Assembly: GCF_013385825.1 (NCBI RefSeq)
Contig: NZ_JACAPG010000003.1
Span: 1-64,000 of the forward strand
Length of the DNA: 64,000 nt
Direction: 5' to 3'
Source of the DNA: Pseudomonas reactans
GTDB taxonomy: Bacteria; Pseudomonadota; Gammaproteobacteria; Pseudomonadales; Pseudomonadaceae
A model generated the notes under the pieces. The model saw only the letters and a program-made list of their open reading frames with translations, was not told the origin of the DNA and searched no databases. Position 1 is the first letter of the stretch. Each line of letters begins with the position of its first letter. A program made the position numbers and the translations under genes. Below, piece after piece: positions 54,292-63,002 of the stretch.

Positions 54292-54532
54292 AATCACATT
54301 CCACGCAAGTGCAAATAAAGCGGGCACATTAGCTCAGAAGTTGAGGGGAGAGGACGAAGCAGCGGGGGGCGGGATGCAAAACAGGAATGTTCCTACAACA
54401 AAAACGGCTAAGGCTCACGCATTACGAAGGCTTTGCGGGCATTCATGCCGGCACTTCAGATTGTGTGAGGGGCAATCTCCATGCCTGATACTGTCTGACC
54501 CATTTCCGGTAAGTTATCTTAAAACGGAATGT

Positions 54533-54922
54533 TTAATTTCCTACATTGATGAAGGCCATGAGCTCGTCCTGGTTCAGCGGTTTCGATAAGTAACCAAGCA
54601 TCGGCAGGTTACGCTGAAGGGCCTGCTTGCTCAGATTCTCCAGTTCGATCACGGGTAAACCACTGAGTAAAATGGCAGCCGCTATAAAACACCGGCGGCT
54701 GGCTATTTCTATCAACTCCAGTCCAGGCAGGTCGGGCAGGCATTGATCGCACAGCATGAGGTCGAAGGGGGCTGCGCACTGCGTCATTAGTTGGATCGCT
54801 TGCCCTGCGTTTTCAGCCAGCGTCAATTGGTCGAAACCAAAGTTGTTGAGCAGGCACTGGGTGGCGAGGAGCTGAAAGGGGTGATCCTCCACCACCAGGA
54901 GACGAAGGTTGGACTTGAGCAT
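54533..54922 (-). CDS. Stand-alone receiver domain protein
   Basis: A 129-residue CheY-like receiver without output domain. Acidic pair and start LRLLVVEDHPFQLLATQCLL, phosphorylation Asp in DLMLCDQCLPDLPGLEL, Thr/Ser position LLSGLPV, Lys in LGYLSKPLNQDEL. The VEDHPFQ opening resembles the receiver of RocR, which in P. aeruginosa sits with RocS1/RocA1 but carries an EAL domain; here that domain is absent. It lies upstream of the regulator-kinase pair on the same strand, separated by a 241-bp gap in which nothing else was recognised. Confidence 0.85.
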   Translation of the reverse strand: MLKSNLRLLVVEDHPFQLLATQCLLNNFGFDQLTLAENAGQAIQLMTQCAAPFDLMLCDQCLPDLPGLELIEIASRRCFIAAAILLSGLPVIELENLSKQALQRNLPMLGYLSKPLNQDELMAFINVGN

Positions 54923-55070
54923 AGGTAGGGCACACGGTGAGTCAGATGGCGATTGGGCGAGACGTAAAAACGTGCGCGATTGTTCATCGGATGCTTGTAC
55001 GAATTCGATCAGGCCGCTCTGTTCCCTTTGTAGGTCGCTTCCTTTCAGGGAGCAGGCGGATGATCAACCG

Positions 55071-56402
55071 CTATTGAGGGCTCGAGCGTCCGGTCATTTC
55101 CCGCGCCATTTCGGTGGCATAGCTGTCGGTCATGCCGGCGATGAAGTCGATCATGCGCAGAAACGATGCGTGCAGCGGCCATTCGGGGTTCGGCGCGTTG
55201 TTGCCCAGCAGATCGAGAATGCGTCGGTTCTTGAATGATGGCGTGCGTCCGCCATGCTGCTCCAGTGCCGCGCCGCAGAATGCGTTCAAGAGAATTTCCA
55301 GGGTGGTGTAGGCGCCGATCTCATGCAGGGTCTTGCGCTTGTCCTGGAAGATTTTTTTGCGCGCCATGTCCTTGGCATCCAACACACAACGCTTGGCCGG
55401 ACCGTGCATATGTTCAACCAGATCGCCGGGCAGTGTGCCGGCGAGCAAGGCGTCCTGTTGCTCGACGAAGGCGCTCGCTGCCGCGTTGGTCAAATGTTCG
55501 ATGGCCTTGCCACGCAGGATCGCCAGCTTGCGCCTGCGGGAATCCTGGGCGCCGAGTTGGCGATAGGTCTGGGGCAGGTCGTCACCCACCAGATTGAGCA
55601 GCAGCGACTCGACCTCGGCGTACTCCAGCAACTCCATTTCCAGGCCGTCTTCCAGGTCGATCAAGGCGTAGCAGATGTCATCCGCCGCCTCCATCAGGTA
55701 CACCAGCGGGTGCCGGGCCCAACGCTGTTCTTCAAGTTGCGGCAGGCCGAGTTTGTGGGCGATCTGCTCGAGGATTGGCAGCTCACTCTGGTAGCAGCCG
55801 AACTTGTGCTTTTTGTAACCCAGGGAGTCCGCATGCCGGGCGGTCCATGGGTATTTCAGGTAAGTGCCCAGGGTCGCGTAAGTCAACCGTGTGCCGCCGT
55901 CGAACTGGTGATACTCAAGCTGGGTGAGCACTCGGAAGCCTTGGGCGTTGCCTTCGAAGTTGAGGAAGTCATTGCGCTCGGCGCTGCTCATGTCATCCAG
56001 CCAGCCGCGTCCCGCGGCTTGTTGAAACCAGTGGCGGATGGCGTCTTCGCCGGAGTGTCCGAACGGTGGGTTGCCGATGTCATGGGCCAGGCAGGCCGAC
56101 TGCACCACCATGCCCAGGTCGCTCGGGTCGCACCAGTCGGGCAGGGCGCTGCGCAGGGTTTCGCCGACGCGCATGCCGAGGGAGCGACCCACGCAGCTCA
56201 CTTCCAGGGAATGGGTCAGGCGCGTGTGAATATGGTCGTTGCTGGAGACCGGGTGCACTTGGGTCTTGCGGCCCAGGCGACGAAACGCGCCGGAGAAGAT
56301 AATACGGTCATGGTCTTTGTGAAACGGGCTACGCCCCAGTTCTTCCGGGCTGTGCAGCGGTTTACCAAGACGTTCGCGAGTCAGCAGGGTGGGCCAATCC
56401 AA
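55071..56402 (-). CDS. dgt: Deoxyguanosinetriphosphate triphosphohydrolase-like protein
   Basis: A 443-residue HD-superfamily dNTPase hydrolysing dGTP (and related dNTPs) to nucleoside and tripolyphosphate. Metal-binding residues in [20 protein letters not shown] and [20 protein letters not shown], and [20 protein letters not shown] carries the downstream Asp. [14 protein letters not shown] is typical. TTG start at 56402 ([13 protein letters not shown]), GGAG about 10 nt upstream; no ATG is available. Such enzymes affect dNTP pools and phage resistance in general. Confidence 0.92.
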   Translation of the reverse strand: MDWPTLLTRERLGKPLHSPEELGRSPFHKDHDRIIFSGAFRRLGRKTQVHPVSSNDHIHTRLTHSLEVSCVGRSLGMRVGETLRSALPDWCDPSDLGMVVQSACLAHDIGNPPFGHSGEDAIRHWFQQAAGRGWLDDMSSAERNDFLNFEGNAQGFRVLTQLEYHQFDGGTRLTYATLGTYLKYPWTARHADSLGYKKHKFGCYQSELPILEQIAHKLGLPQLEEQRWARHPLVYLMEAADDICYALIDLEDGLEMELLEYAEVESLLLNLVGDDLPQTYRQLGAQDSRRRKLAILRGKAIEHLTNAAASAFVEQQDALLAGTLPGDLVEHMHGPAKRCVLDAKDMARKKIFQDKRKTLHEIGAYTTLEILLNAFCGAALEQHGGRTPSFKNRRILDLLGNNAPNPEWPLHASFLRMIDFIAGMTDSYATEMAREMTGRSSPQ

Positions 56403-56473
56403 GGCGGGTACTCTCCGTGCGGTGAATGACCCTCCCAGCTTCCCGGTTCAGCGCGGCCTGGGCAAGCGAAAAT

Positions 56474-57637
56474 CTACAACCCGGCCGCGTTGATATCGAT
56501 TAACAGTAAGCGCTGACCGTTATCGAAGAATTGTCCGGCGGTGAGGCAATACTGGTTGGTGGTGGCGTCGCGGTAGGTCGAGGACAGGGTCAGGCGGCGC
56601 TCTTCCCAGCCTTCGGCCAGCAGGTGGTAGAAGTACGGGCGCCATGACCAGTTGTGGCCCAGGTAACGGCTGTCGGATTGCCACGCGTCCTGGCGCCACT
56701 CGAAGTTCGGTGTGAGTTGGGTGCCGTGCCGGTCGCACTGGTAGAAGCGCAGCAGCCAGGGAAACGCCGGCAGTCGCGGCAGTTGGTTCAGCGGCGCCTG
56801 CCCCTGGGCCCAGGTCTGCAGGATCTTCATCAGTTCGGCCAATTGCTGGCGCAGTTGCATGACGCGCCCGCGTTCCGCCAGCTTCTGCTGGACATAGGCC
56901 GTGCGCAACTGGGCGAAACGCGGCACGAAGGCGTCGGCGGCGAACCAGTCCAACTGCGCCTGGGCAAACAGATAGCCCTGCACATAGCGCGAACCGCACT
57001 CCAGAGCGAAGCTCAATTGCGCCTCGGTTTCCACGCCTTCGGCAATGATCCAGCAGCCGGTCTTCTCGGCCATCTGCGCCAGGGCTCGCACCACTTCGCT
57101 GCTCGGCCCACCACGGGCGGCGTCCTGGAACAGGCGCATGTCCAGCTTGAGGATATCCGGCTGCAACGCCAGCACCCGGTCGAGCTGGGAATAGCCGGCG
57201 CCAAAGTCGTCGATGGCGATGCGCGCACCGGCTTCGCGATAGCGCTCCACCACGTCTGCCAGGCGCCGGATGTCGCCACCCAGTTCGGTGATCTCGAACA
57301 CGATGCGCTGCGGGTCGACGCCATGGAGGTGGATCTGTTTCAGGCTTGGCAGGGCTTGGCCTGGACGCAGCCGATTGATCCAACGCGGCGAGATGTTCAG
57401 GCTCAGGAACCAGTCTTCGGGCGCTTCGTGCAAGCGGCTCAGCGCATTGTCGCGAATCTGCCGGTCGAGCCGGCGCAAGGTTACGCCCGGCGTGCGCGGG
57501 TCAGCGAACAGCGGGCCCACGGATTGCAGGCGGCCGTCAGCCTGGCGCAGACGGCCCAGGGCCTCGACGCCGGCAATGCGGCCGGTGGCGGTGTCGATAA
57601 ACGGCTGGAAGCAGGCGAGCGGTTGCCCGTCGATCAC
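56474..57637 (-). CDS. EAL-domain cyclic-di-GMP phosphodiesterase with C-terminal sensor-like domain
   Basis: A 387-residue protein. EAL domain ~1-235: GVEALGRL (EAL motif), LSLNISPRWIN, ITELGGDIRR, IDDFGAGYSQLDRVLAL, KLDMRL and EGVETEAQL are all present, so c-di-GMP hydrolysis is expected. After a helical linker (~240-290) comes a ~95-residue domain (LLRFYQCDRHGTQLTPNFEW...) resembling the YkuI-type PAS-like domain. No receiver or membrane helix. GTG start at 57637 with perfect AAGGAGG 4 nt upstream. Confidence 0.9.
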   Translation of the reverse strand: MIDGQPLACFQPFIDTATGRIAGVEALGRLRQADGRLQSVGPLFADPRTPGVTLRRLDRQIRDNALSRLHEAPEDWFLSLNISPRWINRLRPGQALPSLKQIHLHGVDPQRIVFEITELGGDIRRLADVVERYREAGARIAIDDFGAGYSQLDRVLALQPDILKLDMRLFQDAARGGPSSEVVRALAQMAEKTGCWIIAEGVETEAQLSFALECGSRYVQGYLFAQAQLDWFAADAFVPRFAQLRTAYVQQKLAERGRVMQLRQQLAELMKILQTWAQGQAPLNQLPRLPAFPWLLRFYQCDRHGTQLTPNFEWRQDAWQSDSRYLGHNWSWRPYFYHLLAEGWEERRLTLSSTYRDATTNQYCLTAGQFFDNGQRLLLIDINAAGL

Positions 57638-57661
57638 GGGGCCTCCTTAAGAACCTTGGCG

Positions 57662-57697
57662 AAAAAAGGCCCGGCCCTCGAAAACGAGGGCCGGGCC
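57662..57697 (-). terminator. Terminator of the yqjD-yqjE-yqjK operon
   Basis: A 13-bp GC stem GGCCCGGCCCTCG / CGAGGGCCGGGCC with a 4-nt loop; on the minus strand it is followed by TTTTTTC, placed after the YqjK-like gene. Confidence 0.93.
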
Positions 57698-57729
57698 GAT
57701 TCTGTTAGCAAGAATGCAGCCAGCCAGGG

Positions 57730-58071
57730 TCAACTTTTACGCGAAGAGCCCTGCATGGCCAGTTTGATCAGTGGGATCAAGCCGGCGCCGAGGCGCACCA
57801 GGCGCGTCAGGCTGCTGATACCGCCGCCCTTGGCGCCTTTGCCGGTAAAGAAACCCATCAGCGTCACCGCGGCCACGCCCCACAGCGGCGCGTGCTTGAT
57901 GCCCAGGCTGTCCTGCCAGTTGCTGCCCATATTGCGCACCTTGTTCAGCGGCAGCATGAGTTGCTGGGACTCGTGGCGGATCTCCTGACGGTGCATTTCC
58001 ATGCGCAGGCGGATTAACGCCTTGCGCATTTCCCGGCGGGAAGTGGTTTGCGGGATTTCAGTGATGCTCAT
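57730..58071 (-). CDS. Hypothetical YqjK-like protein
   Basis: A 113-residue small protein, third of a three-gene operon. A basic N-terminal half (SRREMRKALIRLRMEMHRQEIRHES) precedes a hydrophobic segment (~65-80, WGVAAVTLMGFFTG) and a second near 85-105. Gene order YqjD-YqjE-YqjK is as in E. coli, where these stationary-phase proteins sit in the inner membrane. The start overlaps the end of the yqjE-like gene by 4 bp. Confidence 0.7.
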   Translation of the reverse strand: MSITEIPQTTSRREMRKALIRLRMEMHRQEIRHESQQLMLPLNKVRNMGSNWQDSLGIKHAPLWGVAAVTLMGFFTGKGAKGGGISSLTRLVRLGAGLIPLIKLAMQGSSRKS

Positions 58072-58451
58072 GGCAGCAGGCGCTCCCGGTCATTGGCCAG
58101 CTCTTCGAGGGTGGCGTGGAACGGCGTGGACTCATCGAACACCGCCGCCTTCAAGCGCACCCCGCAGAACGCGGCGGCCAAGCTGTAGAACACGCAGAGG
58201 CAAATGATTCCGGTCAGTCGGTAGCCGGTGTCCCAAACCAGGATCATCACCAGGGTCGACAACCCCACCAGCAACAGCAACGCAAACACCAGCGCCAGGC
58301 CGGCAAACAGCAGCAGGCTGACAGTGCGGGCCTTTTGTTCCTGCAATTCGATACCAAACAATTCGACGTGGCTGTGCAGCAAGCCCAGCACGGCCGCGCC
58401 CAGACGTCTTGAGGTGGTGCCCGTGGACGAGCCCGTTTCGCCGATAGACAT
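58068..58451 (-). CDS. YqjE-like membrane protein (phage holin-like family, DUF1469)
   Basis: A 127-residue protein with two adjacent membrane helices (~48-72 and ~78-103, LLLFAGLALVFALLLLVGLS and YRLTGIICLCVFYSLAAAFC) after a soluble, amphipathic start (LGAAVLGLLHSHVELFGIEL). This is the YqjE/holin-like DUF1469 pattern. Function unknown. Start ATG 58451; the frame to 58520 overlaps the neighbouring gene. Overlaps the YqjK-like gene by 4 bp. Confidence 0.85.
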   Translation of the reverse strand: MSIGETGSSTGTTSRRLGAAVLGLLHSHVELFGIELQEQKARTVSLLLFAGLALVFALLLLVGLSTLVMILVWDTGYRLTGIICLCVFYSLAAAFCGVRLKAAVFDESTPFHATLEELANDRERLLP

Positions 58452-58453
58452 GA

Positions 58454-58768
58454 TTAGCGCCTTGTGGCCAGCAGGCCGATCAGAAAGCCCACGCCGGCAG
58501 CAATGCCCACCGACTGCCAAGGGTTGGCTTGCACATAATCTTCGGTGGCAGTGACCGCCGCCTGACCGCGTTCGCGCAGGGAATCTTCGGTTTGCTTAAG
58601 GGTTTCGCGGGCCTGCAACAACGTGTCGTGAATTTTCGCTCGCAGCTCGTCAGCCTGGTCGCCCGCCAGAACCTTGGTGTCGTCCAGCAACCTTTCGGTG
58701 TCAGTCACCAGGGTTTGAAAATCCGCCATCAGTATTTCTTGAGCAGTCTTTGCAGTTCTTCTGGCCAT
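58454..58768 (-). CDS. DUF883/ElaB-YqjD family protein
   Basis: A 104-residue protein, first of the operon. N-terminal long helix (~15-75, TLVTDTERLLDDTKVLAGDQ...) and C-terminal glycine-containing membrane anchor (SVGIAAGVGFLIGLLATRR). E. coli YqjD and ElaB are tail-anchored inner-membrane proteins that bind ribosomes in stationary phase and inhibit growth; that role is plausible here but unproven. Starts ARRTAKTAQEIL; GGAGA lies before the ATG. Confidence 0.88.
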   Translation of the reverse strand: MARRTAKTAQEILMADFQTLVTDTERLLDDTKVLAGDQADELRAKIHDTLLQARETLKQTEDSLRERGQAAVTATEDYVQANPWQSVGIAAGVGFLIGLLATRR

Positions 58769-58993
58769 GGTTATCTCCGTGATTGGCTGATCTGTACGTT
58801 TCGAGTCACCGGCTTCGGTGAAGGTTCAGTGCAATTGTCTGGTACAGCTTTTGCTTTGCCTTGGTGCGCAGCCCCGAAGGCTTGCGCTGAATCTGGGCGG
58901 TCAGGCAGGAAGCCTTGAAAAACCTTACCCTAAATAACTGAAATTCGCGGAAAAACCCTGTCGGCAACGGCCTGTTGTGTTGATCGCTGCGCT

Positions 58994-59072
58994 AAAGCGG
59001 TTCACGCCCTCTGAAGAGGGGTGGGACCGGCGGTGCCAATTTAGTGCGCGCAACCTGCGCTTGAACCGCTTT
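58994..59072. other. Structured leader upstream of amt
   Basis: A perfect 11-bp inverted repeat AAAGCGGTTCA (58994-59004) / TGAACCGCTTT (59062-59072) enclosing a hairpin CCCTC-TGAA-GAGGG (59007-59020). It lies 38 bp before the amt ATG, in the 341-bp divergent gap, which otherwise shows nothing recognised. Confidence 0.55.
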
Positions 59073-59109
59073 GGTGCTTTTTGCCTTTATCGCAGGCCTG
59101 CCAATCTCC

Positions 59110-60318
59110 ATGGAAAATGTGCAAAGTGCAGTGGACACCCTCGTCCATAGTTCCAATACCCTGTTTATCCTGATCGGCGCGGTCATGGTCCTGGCCATGC
59201 ACGCCGGCTTCGCGTTCCTCGAAGTCGGTACGGTGCGCCAGAAGAACCAGGTCAACGCCTTGTCGAAGATCCTCAGCGACTTCGCCATTTCCACCCTGGC
59301 CTATTTCTTTATAGGCTATTGGATCTCCTATGGCGTGAGCTTCATGCAACCGGCGGCGGTGATCAGCGCCGATCACGGCTATGGCCTGGTGAAGTTTTTC
59401 TTTCTGCTGACCTTTGCGGCGGCAATCCCGGCGATCATTTCCGGGGGCATTGCCGAGCGTGCAAGGTTTGCTCCACAGCTTTGCGCAACGGCGTTGATCG
59501 TGGCATTTATCTACCCGTTTTTCGAAGGCATGGTGTGGAACGGCAATTTCGGCCTGCAGGCCTGGTTGCTCGCGACCTTTGGCGCCAGCTTTCATGATTT
59601 CGCGGGTTCCGTGGTGGTGCACGCCATGGGCGGCTGGCTGGCGTTGGCGGCGGTGTTGCTGCTGGGCCCTCGCAATGGGCGTTATCGCGAAGGGCGCCTG
59701 GTGGCGTTTGCACCGTCGAGCATTCCATTCCTGGCGTTGGGCTCGTGGATCCTGATTGTCGGCTGGTTCGGCTTCAACGTGATGAGCGCGCAGACATTGA
59801 ACGGCGTCAGCGGTTTGGTGGCGGTCAACTCGCTGATGGCCATGGTCGGCGGCACAGTTGCGGCCCTGATCATCGGCCGCAACGACCCAGGCTTCCTGCA
59901 CAACGGCCCGTTGGCCGGGTTGGTGGCGATTTGCGCCGGCTCCGACCTGATGCACCCGGTAGGCGCGCTGGTCACAGGTGCCATCGCCGGTGGCCTGTTT
60001 GTGTGGTTCTTTATTGCGGCCCAGGATCGCTGGAAGATCGACGATGTGCTGGGTGTGTGGCCCCTGCACGGTCTGTGCGGCGTGTGGGGCGGCATCGCCT
60101 GCGGCATCTTCGGCCAGACCGCGCTGGGTGGGTTGGGCGGTGTCAGCCTGGTCAGCCAGTTGATCGGCACAGCCCTCGGCGTGCTGGTGGCGCTGGCGGG
60201 CGGCCTGTTGGTATATGGCGTGATCAAGCGCGTCACCGGGCTGCGCTTGAGCCAGGAACAGGAGTATTACGGCGCGGACCTGTCGATCCACAAGATCGGC
60301 GCGGTCAGTCAGGATTGA
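59110..60318 (+). CDS. amt: Ammonium transporter (Amt/Mep/Rh family)
   Basis: A 402-residue, 11-helix ammonium channel. Conserved AGFAFLEVGTVRQKNQVNAL, SGGIAERAR, FHDFAGSVVVHAMGGW (second and paired functional His region), NDPGFLHNGPLAGLVAICAG and WPLHGLCGVWGGIACGIFG. No glnK is adjacent, unlike amtB. Start at ATG 59110 (MENVQSAVDTL), the family position; TTG 59071 is upstream in frame. Its 3' end overlaps the convergent antiporter gene by 14 bp. Confidence 0.93.
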   Translation: MENVQSAVDTLVHSSNTLFILIGAVMVLAMHAGFAFLEVGTVRQKNQVNALSKILSDFAISTLAYFFIGYWISYGVSFMQPAAVISADHGYGLVKFFFLLTFAAAIPAIISGGIAERARFAPQLCATALIVAFIYPFFEGMVWNGNFGLQAWLLATFGASFHDFAGSVVVHAMGGWLALAAVLLLGPRNGRYREGRLVAFAPSSIPFLALGSWILIVGWFGFNVMSAQTLNGVSGLVAVNSLMAMVGGTVAALIIGRNDPGFLHNGPLAGLVAICAGSDLMHPVGALVTGAIAGGLFVWFFIAAQDRWKIDDVLGVWPLHGLCGVWGGIACGIFGQTALGGLGGVSLVSQLIGTALGVLVALAGGLLVYGVIKRVTGLRLSQEQEYYGADLSIHKIGAVSQD

Positions 60319-62029
60319 TCGGCTCGTCTGCCGGCCGATAAAAACCGTGCAGCAGGCGATAGCGGTTCTGCCGCACTTCATCGACCCGTGCCTGTACCTG
60401 TTGGTCCGGCAGGCCCAGCAGGATCAAGGCATGGGAGGCGAGCATCAGGCTCGACTCCAGTAACTCGGGCACCACTTCACTGGCGCCCGCGGCTTTCAGT
60501 TCTGCTAACTGGCTATCGTCGCGGGTGCGCACGAGGATCGGCACGTCGGCGTTGATCCGGCGCGCTTCCTTGAGTACCACCAGCGCCACATCGGTGTTAT
60601 CCACGGCAATCACCACCAATCGCGCGCGCTCCAGGCCGACAGCACTGAGCAACGCGCCACGCCGACAATCGCCGTAATGCACGCTGCTGTCTTCAGTGGC
60701 GGCTTCCTGCACCCGTTCCGGGTCGTCATCCAGGGCGATGAAGGGCTGTTGTTCCTTGCGCAGAAAACGCCCGATGGATTGGCCGACGCGTCCATAGCCA
60801 CAGATCACCGCGTGCCCGCGCAGCTCGGCGTTGAGCGCGGTGATTTCTTCCAACTGCACCTGCTGGTTGGGCTTGCGGTGCAGGCGCAGGGCGATGGCGG
60901 GGGCGGCGCGCAACCACAGCGGCGTGAGCAACATCGAGCAAAAGGTAGCCGCGAGCAGCAAACCGTTGAACTCATCCGGGATCAGCCGGCTCTGCTGCAT
61001 CTGTGCCATCAACGCAAAGCAGAACTCGCCACCTTGGGCCAGGGCCAGGCCGCTGCGCCAGGCGGTTTCACTGTCGCTGCCGCGCAGTTTGACCAGCGCT
61101 GCGACCACACAGCCTTTGACCAGCATCAGCGTAAGCGTCAGCCCGAGGATCAGCAGGCTATGGCTGAAAAACAATTGCAGGTCAATCAGCATGCCGATGC
61201 TGACGAAAAACAACCCCAGCAGGATGTCGCGAAACGGCCGGATATCCGCCTCGATCTGGTGGCGGTAATGGCTTTCGCCCAGCAGCATGCCAGCCAGGAA
61301 GGCCCCGAGCGCAGGGGAGAGCCCCAGCAGGTGAGTGAGCCAGGCCGTCAGCAACACAATCACCAGTGCCAGCAGCACAAACAGTTCCGCCGAGTGCGAC
61401 GCAGCGACTTCATGGAACAGGCGCGGCAATAACCAGCGGCTGGCCAACAGCAGGCCGACAAACAGCACCACGGTCTTGCCCAGTGTCAGGGGCAGCGCCC
61501 AATACCAGGCTTGCTCGCCAGTGCCAGCGAACACCGGCACCAAGGTCAGCAGCAATACCGCCACCACGTCCTGGAACAGCAACACACCAATCGCGTTCTG
61601 GCCATGGCTACTGAAGATTTCCCCAAGGCTGGTCAACTCCTTGCTGACGATGGCCGTGGACGACAACGCCAGCCCAGCCCCCAGCAACAAGGCAATACCC
61701 GGCGCCACCCCGAGGATCATCAGCAACAGCCCCAGCAGCACCCCGCAAGCCAGCACCTGCAAACTGCCCAGGCCAAACACCACACGGCGCAAGGCAAGCA
61801 TCTTGGTCAGGGAAAACTCCAGGCCCAGGGAAAACAGCAGGAACACCACGCCCAGTTCGGCCAGGTCGGGCAGTTCTTCGCTGTCATTCACCCAATCCAG
61901 CGCGGTGGGCCCCACGGCCAGGCCAACGCACAGGTAGCCCAGCACGGGTGGCAATTGCAGGCGACGAAACAGCGCAATCACCACCAGGGATGAGGCCAGG
62001 ATAATCAGCAGGTTGGCAAACACACGCAT
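60305..62029 (-). CDS. Kef-type CPA2 antiporter with TrkA-N domain
   Basis: A 574-residue monovalent-cation:proton antiporter or glutathione-gated K+ efflux relative. Twelve to thirteen helices (~1-385) with the PPVLGYLCVGLAVGP start, LLFSLGLEFS and LFQDVVAVLLLTLVPVF signatures; then a cytoplasmic Rossmann RCK/TrkA-N domain (VICGYGRVGQSIGRFLRKEQ, ~420-540). Resembles KefB/KefC and the YbaL group; no ancillary KefF/G gene is adjacent. It could protect against electrophiles or regulate pH. Convergent with amt. Confidence 0.92.
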   Translation of the reverse strand: MRVFANLLIILASSLVVIALFRRLQLPPVLGYLCVGLAVGPTALDWVNDSEELPDLAELGVVFLLFSLGLEFSLTKMLALRRVVFGLGSLQVLACGVLLGLLLMILGVAPGIALLLGAGLALSSTAIVSKELTSLGEIFSSHGQNAIGVLLFQDVVAVLLLTLVPVFAGTGEQAWYWALPLTLGKTVVLFVGLLLASRWLLPRLFHEVAASHSAELFVLLALVIVLLTAWLTHLLGLSPALGAFLAGMLLGESHYRHQIEADIRPFRDILLGLFFVSIGMLIDLQLFFSHSLLILGLTLTLMLVKGCVVAALVKLRGSDSETAWRSGLALAQGGEFCFALMAQMQQSRLIPDEFNGLLLAATFCSMLLTPLWLRAAPAIALRLHRKPNQQVQLEEITALNAELRGHAVICGYGRVGQSIGRFLRKEQQPFIALDDDPERVQEAATEDSSVHYGDCRRGALLSAVGLERARLVVIAVDNTDVALVVLKEARRINADVPILVRTRDDSQLAELKAAGASEVVPELLESSLMLASHALILLGLPDQQVQARVDEVRQNRYRLLHGFYRPADEPINPD

Positions 62030-62128
62030 CTCCGTTGCAGGGGGGCAGGCAAAAAGCCGCGAGAATCGCTGAAACAGTTATAGGCCATGGTGATCTGGGT
62101 CAGGTCTTTTCCGGTCAATGGATTGTCT

Positions 62129-62228
62129 TGTAGGAGCGAGCTTGCTCGCGAAGGACGCCAACGATAACGCGGACTTTCTGATTGACCACGGTGCCAGTGG
62201 ATTTTTCGCGAGCAAGCTCGCTCCTACA
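62129..62228. repeat. REPIN upstream of glutaredoxin-like gene
   Basis: 100 bp, inverted GAGCGAGCTTGCTCGCGAA arms; the spacer begins GGACGCCAACGATAACGC, related to those at 25892 and 45026. Between the divergent antiporter and glutaredoxin-like genes. Confidence 0.92.
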
Positions 62229-62283
62229 GGTGGCTTGGTTTGGCTTAGAATGGATGCCTATTTTCTGATCAGGTCCTTTTGTC

Positions 62284-62520
62284 ATGCTTCCTGAATGCCA
62301 GTTGTTCGGCACCCTGGGTTGCCACCTGTGTGAGATTGCCGAAGCCGAAATCATGCCGCTCGTCGAACACGGGTTGCTGGTGGAATTGGTGGACATCACC
62401 GATCCCGAGGACCTGACCGAAGCCTACGGCCTGCGGATTCCGGTACTTCGCCGAATAGACACCGGGGCGGAACTGGATTGGCCATTCGACACACAACAGG
62501 TTGTTGCCTTCCTTCGTTAG
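62284..62520 (+). CDS. Glutaredoxin-family small protein
   Basis: A 78-residue thioredoxin-fold protein of the glutaredoxin-like DUF836 type. Active-site-like motif TLGCHLCEIAEAEIMP (CHLC) and the cis-Pro loop GLRIPVLRRIDTGAEL, ending DWPFDTQQVVAFLR. Cytoplasmic; the redox partner is unknown. The start ATG 62284 lies 55 bp after the REPIN. Terminates 73 bp before the next gene, so cotranscription is possible. Confidence 0.9.
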   Translation: MLPECQLFGTLGCHLCEIAEAEIMPLVEHGLLVELVDITDPEDLTEAYGLRIPVLRRIDTGAELDWPFDTQQVVAFLR

Positions 62521-62593
62521 GTTTATGCGATGGCAGGTTTCCAAATATTAAGTTACTGTATGTTTGTACAGCGATTGAATTGAGGGAACGCCC

Positions 62594-62929
62594 GTGGTGA
62601 ATGTTGAACAGCTGAAAAGCAGCGTCAATCGCATGTCCGCCGACGTCGTGCGCGACGCGGTGAACGAGCTGCGCCTCGATGGCTTGGTCACGGAAGGCAA
62701 GACGCCGTTTAACAAAGTGCATTTCAATACCTGCTTTGCCGAGATCGAGGCGCTGTTCCAGCGCGCCGGTTACCACAAGCAGTTGGATGTGGTGGGTTAC
62801 CAGGGCTTGTTGTACGCGTTGTACGATCCGGGCCGCTGGGAAGCAGTTGACGTGTTGCGTTGGCTCAAGGAATTCACCGAGGCCGCCAGTGCCTCGAAGA
62901 TTCTGCGGGCAGAGTTGGCCAAGGCCTGA
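62594..62929 (+). CDS. Conserved hypothetical protein, 111 aa
   Basis: A small soluble alpha-helical protein conserved in Pseudomonas as far as I know, without named function. Begins VNVEQLKSSVNRMSADVVRD; VVRDAVNELRLDGLVTEGKT and the C-terminal WEAVDVLRWLKEFTEAASAS look well defined. GTG start at 62594 (or the adjacent GTG 62597), with GAGGGA 6 nt upstream. No membrane helix or motif. Confidence 0.75.
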   Translation: MVNVEQLKSSVNRMSADVVRDAVNELRLDGLVTEGKTPFNKVHFNTCFAEIEALFQRAGYHKQLDVVGYQGLLYALYDPGRWEAVDVLRWLKEFTEAASASKILRAELAKA

Positions 62930-63002
62930 GATCCGCCCTAGGCTCAATCCCGCTCCATGCGGGATAATGCCCGCCGGTTTTGTCACAGGCTTCGAGCATT
63001 TC

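Noticed and set aside
59071..59084. Sigma-54 promoter TTGGTGC...TTGCC before amt
   Set aside because: GG to GC spacing is 8 nt, not 10, and it lies within the possible coding start; not a valid -24/-12 element.
59041..60381. 446-codon minus frame opposite amt
   Set aside because: Shadow of the ammonium transporter gene; the plus frame has the full Amt motifs.
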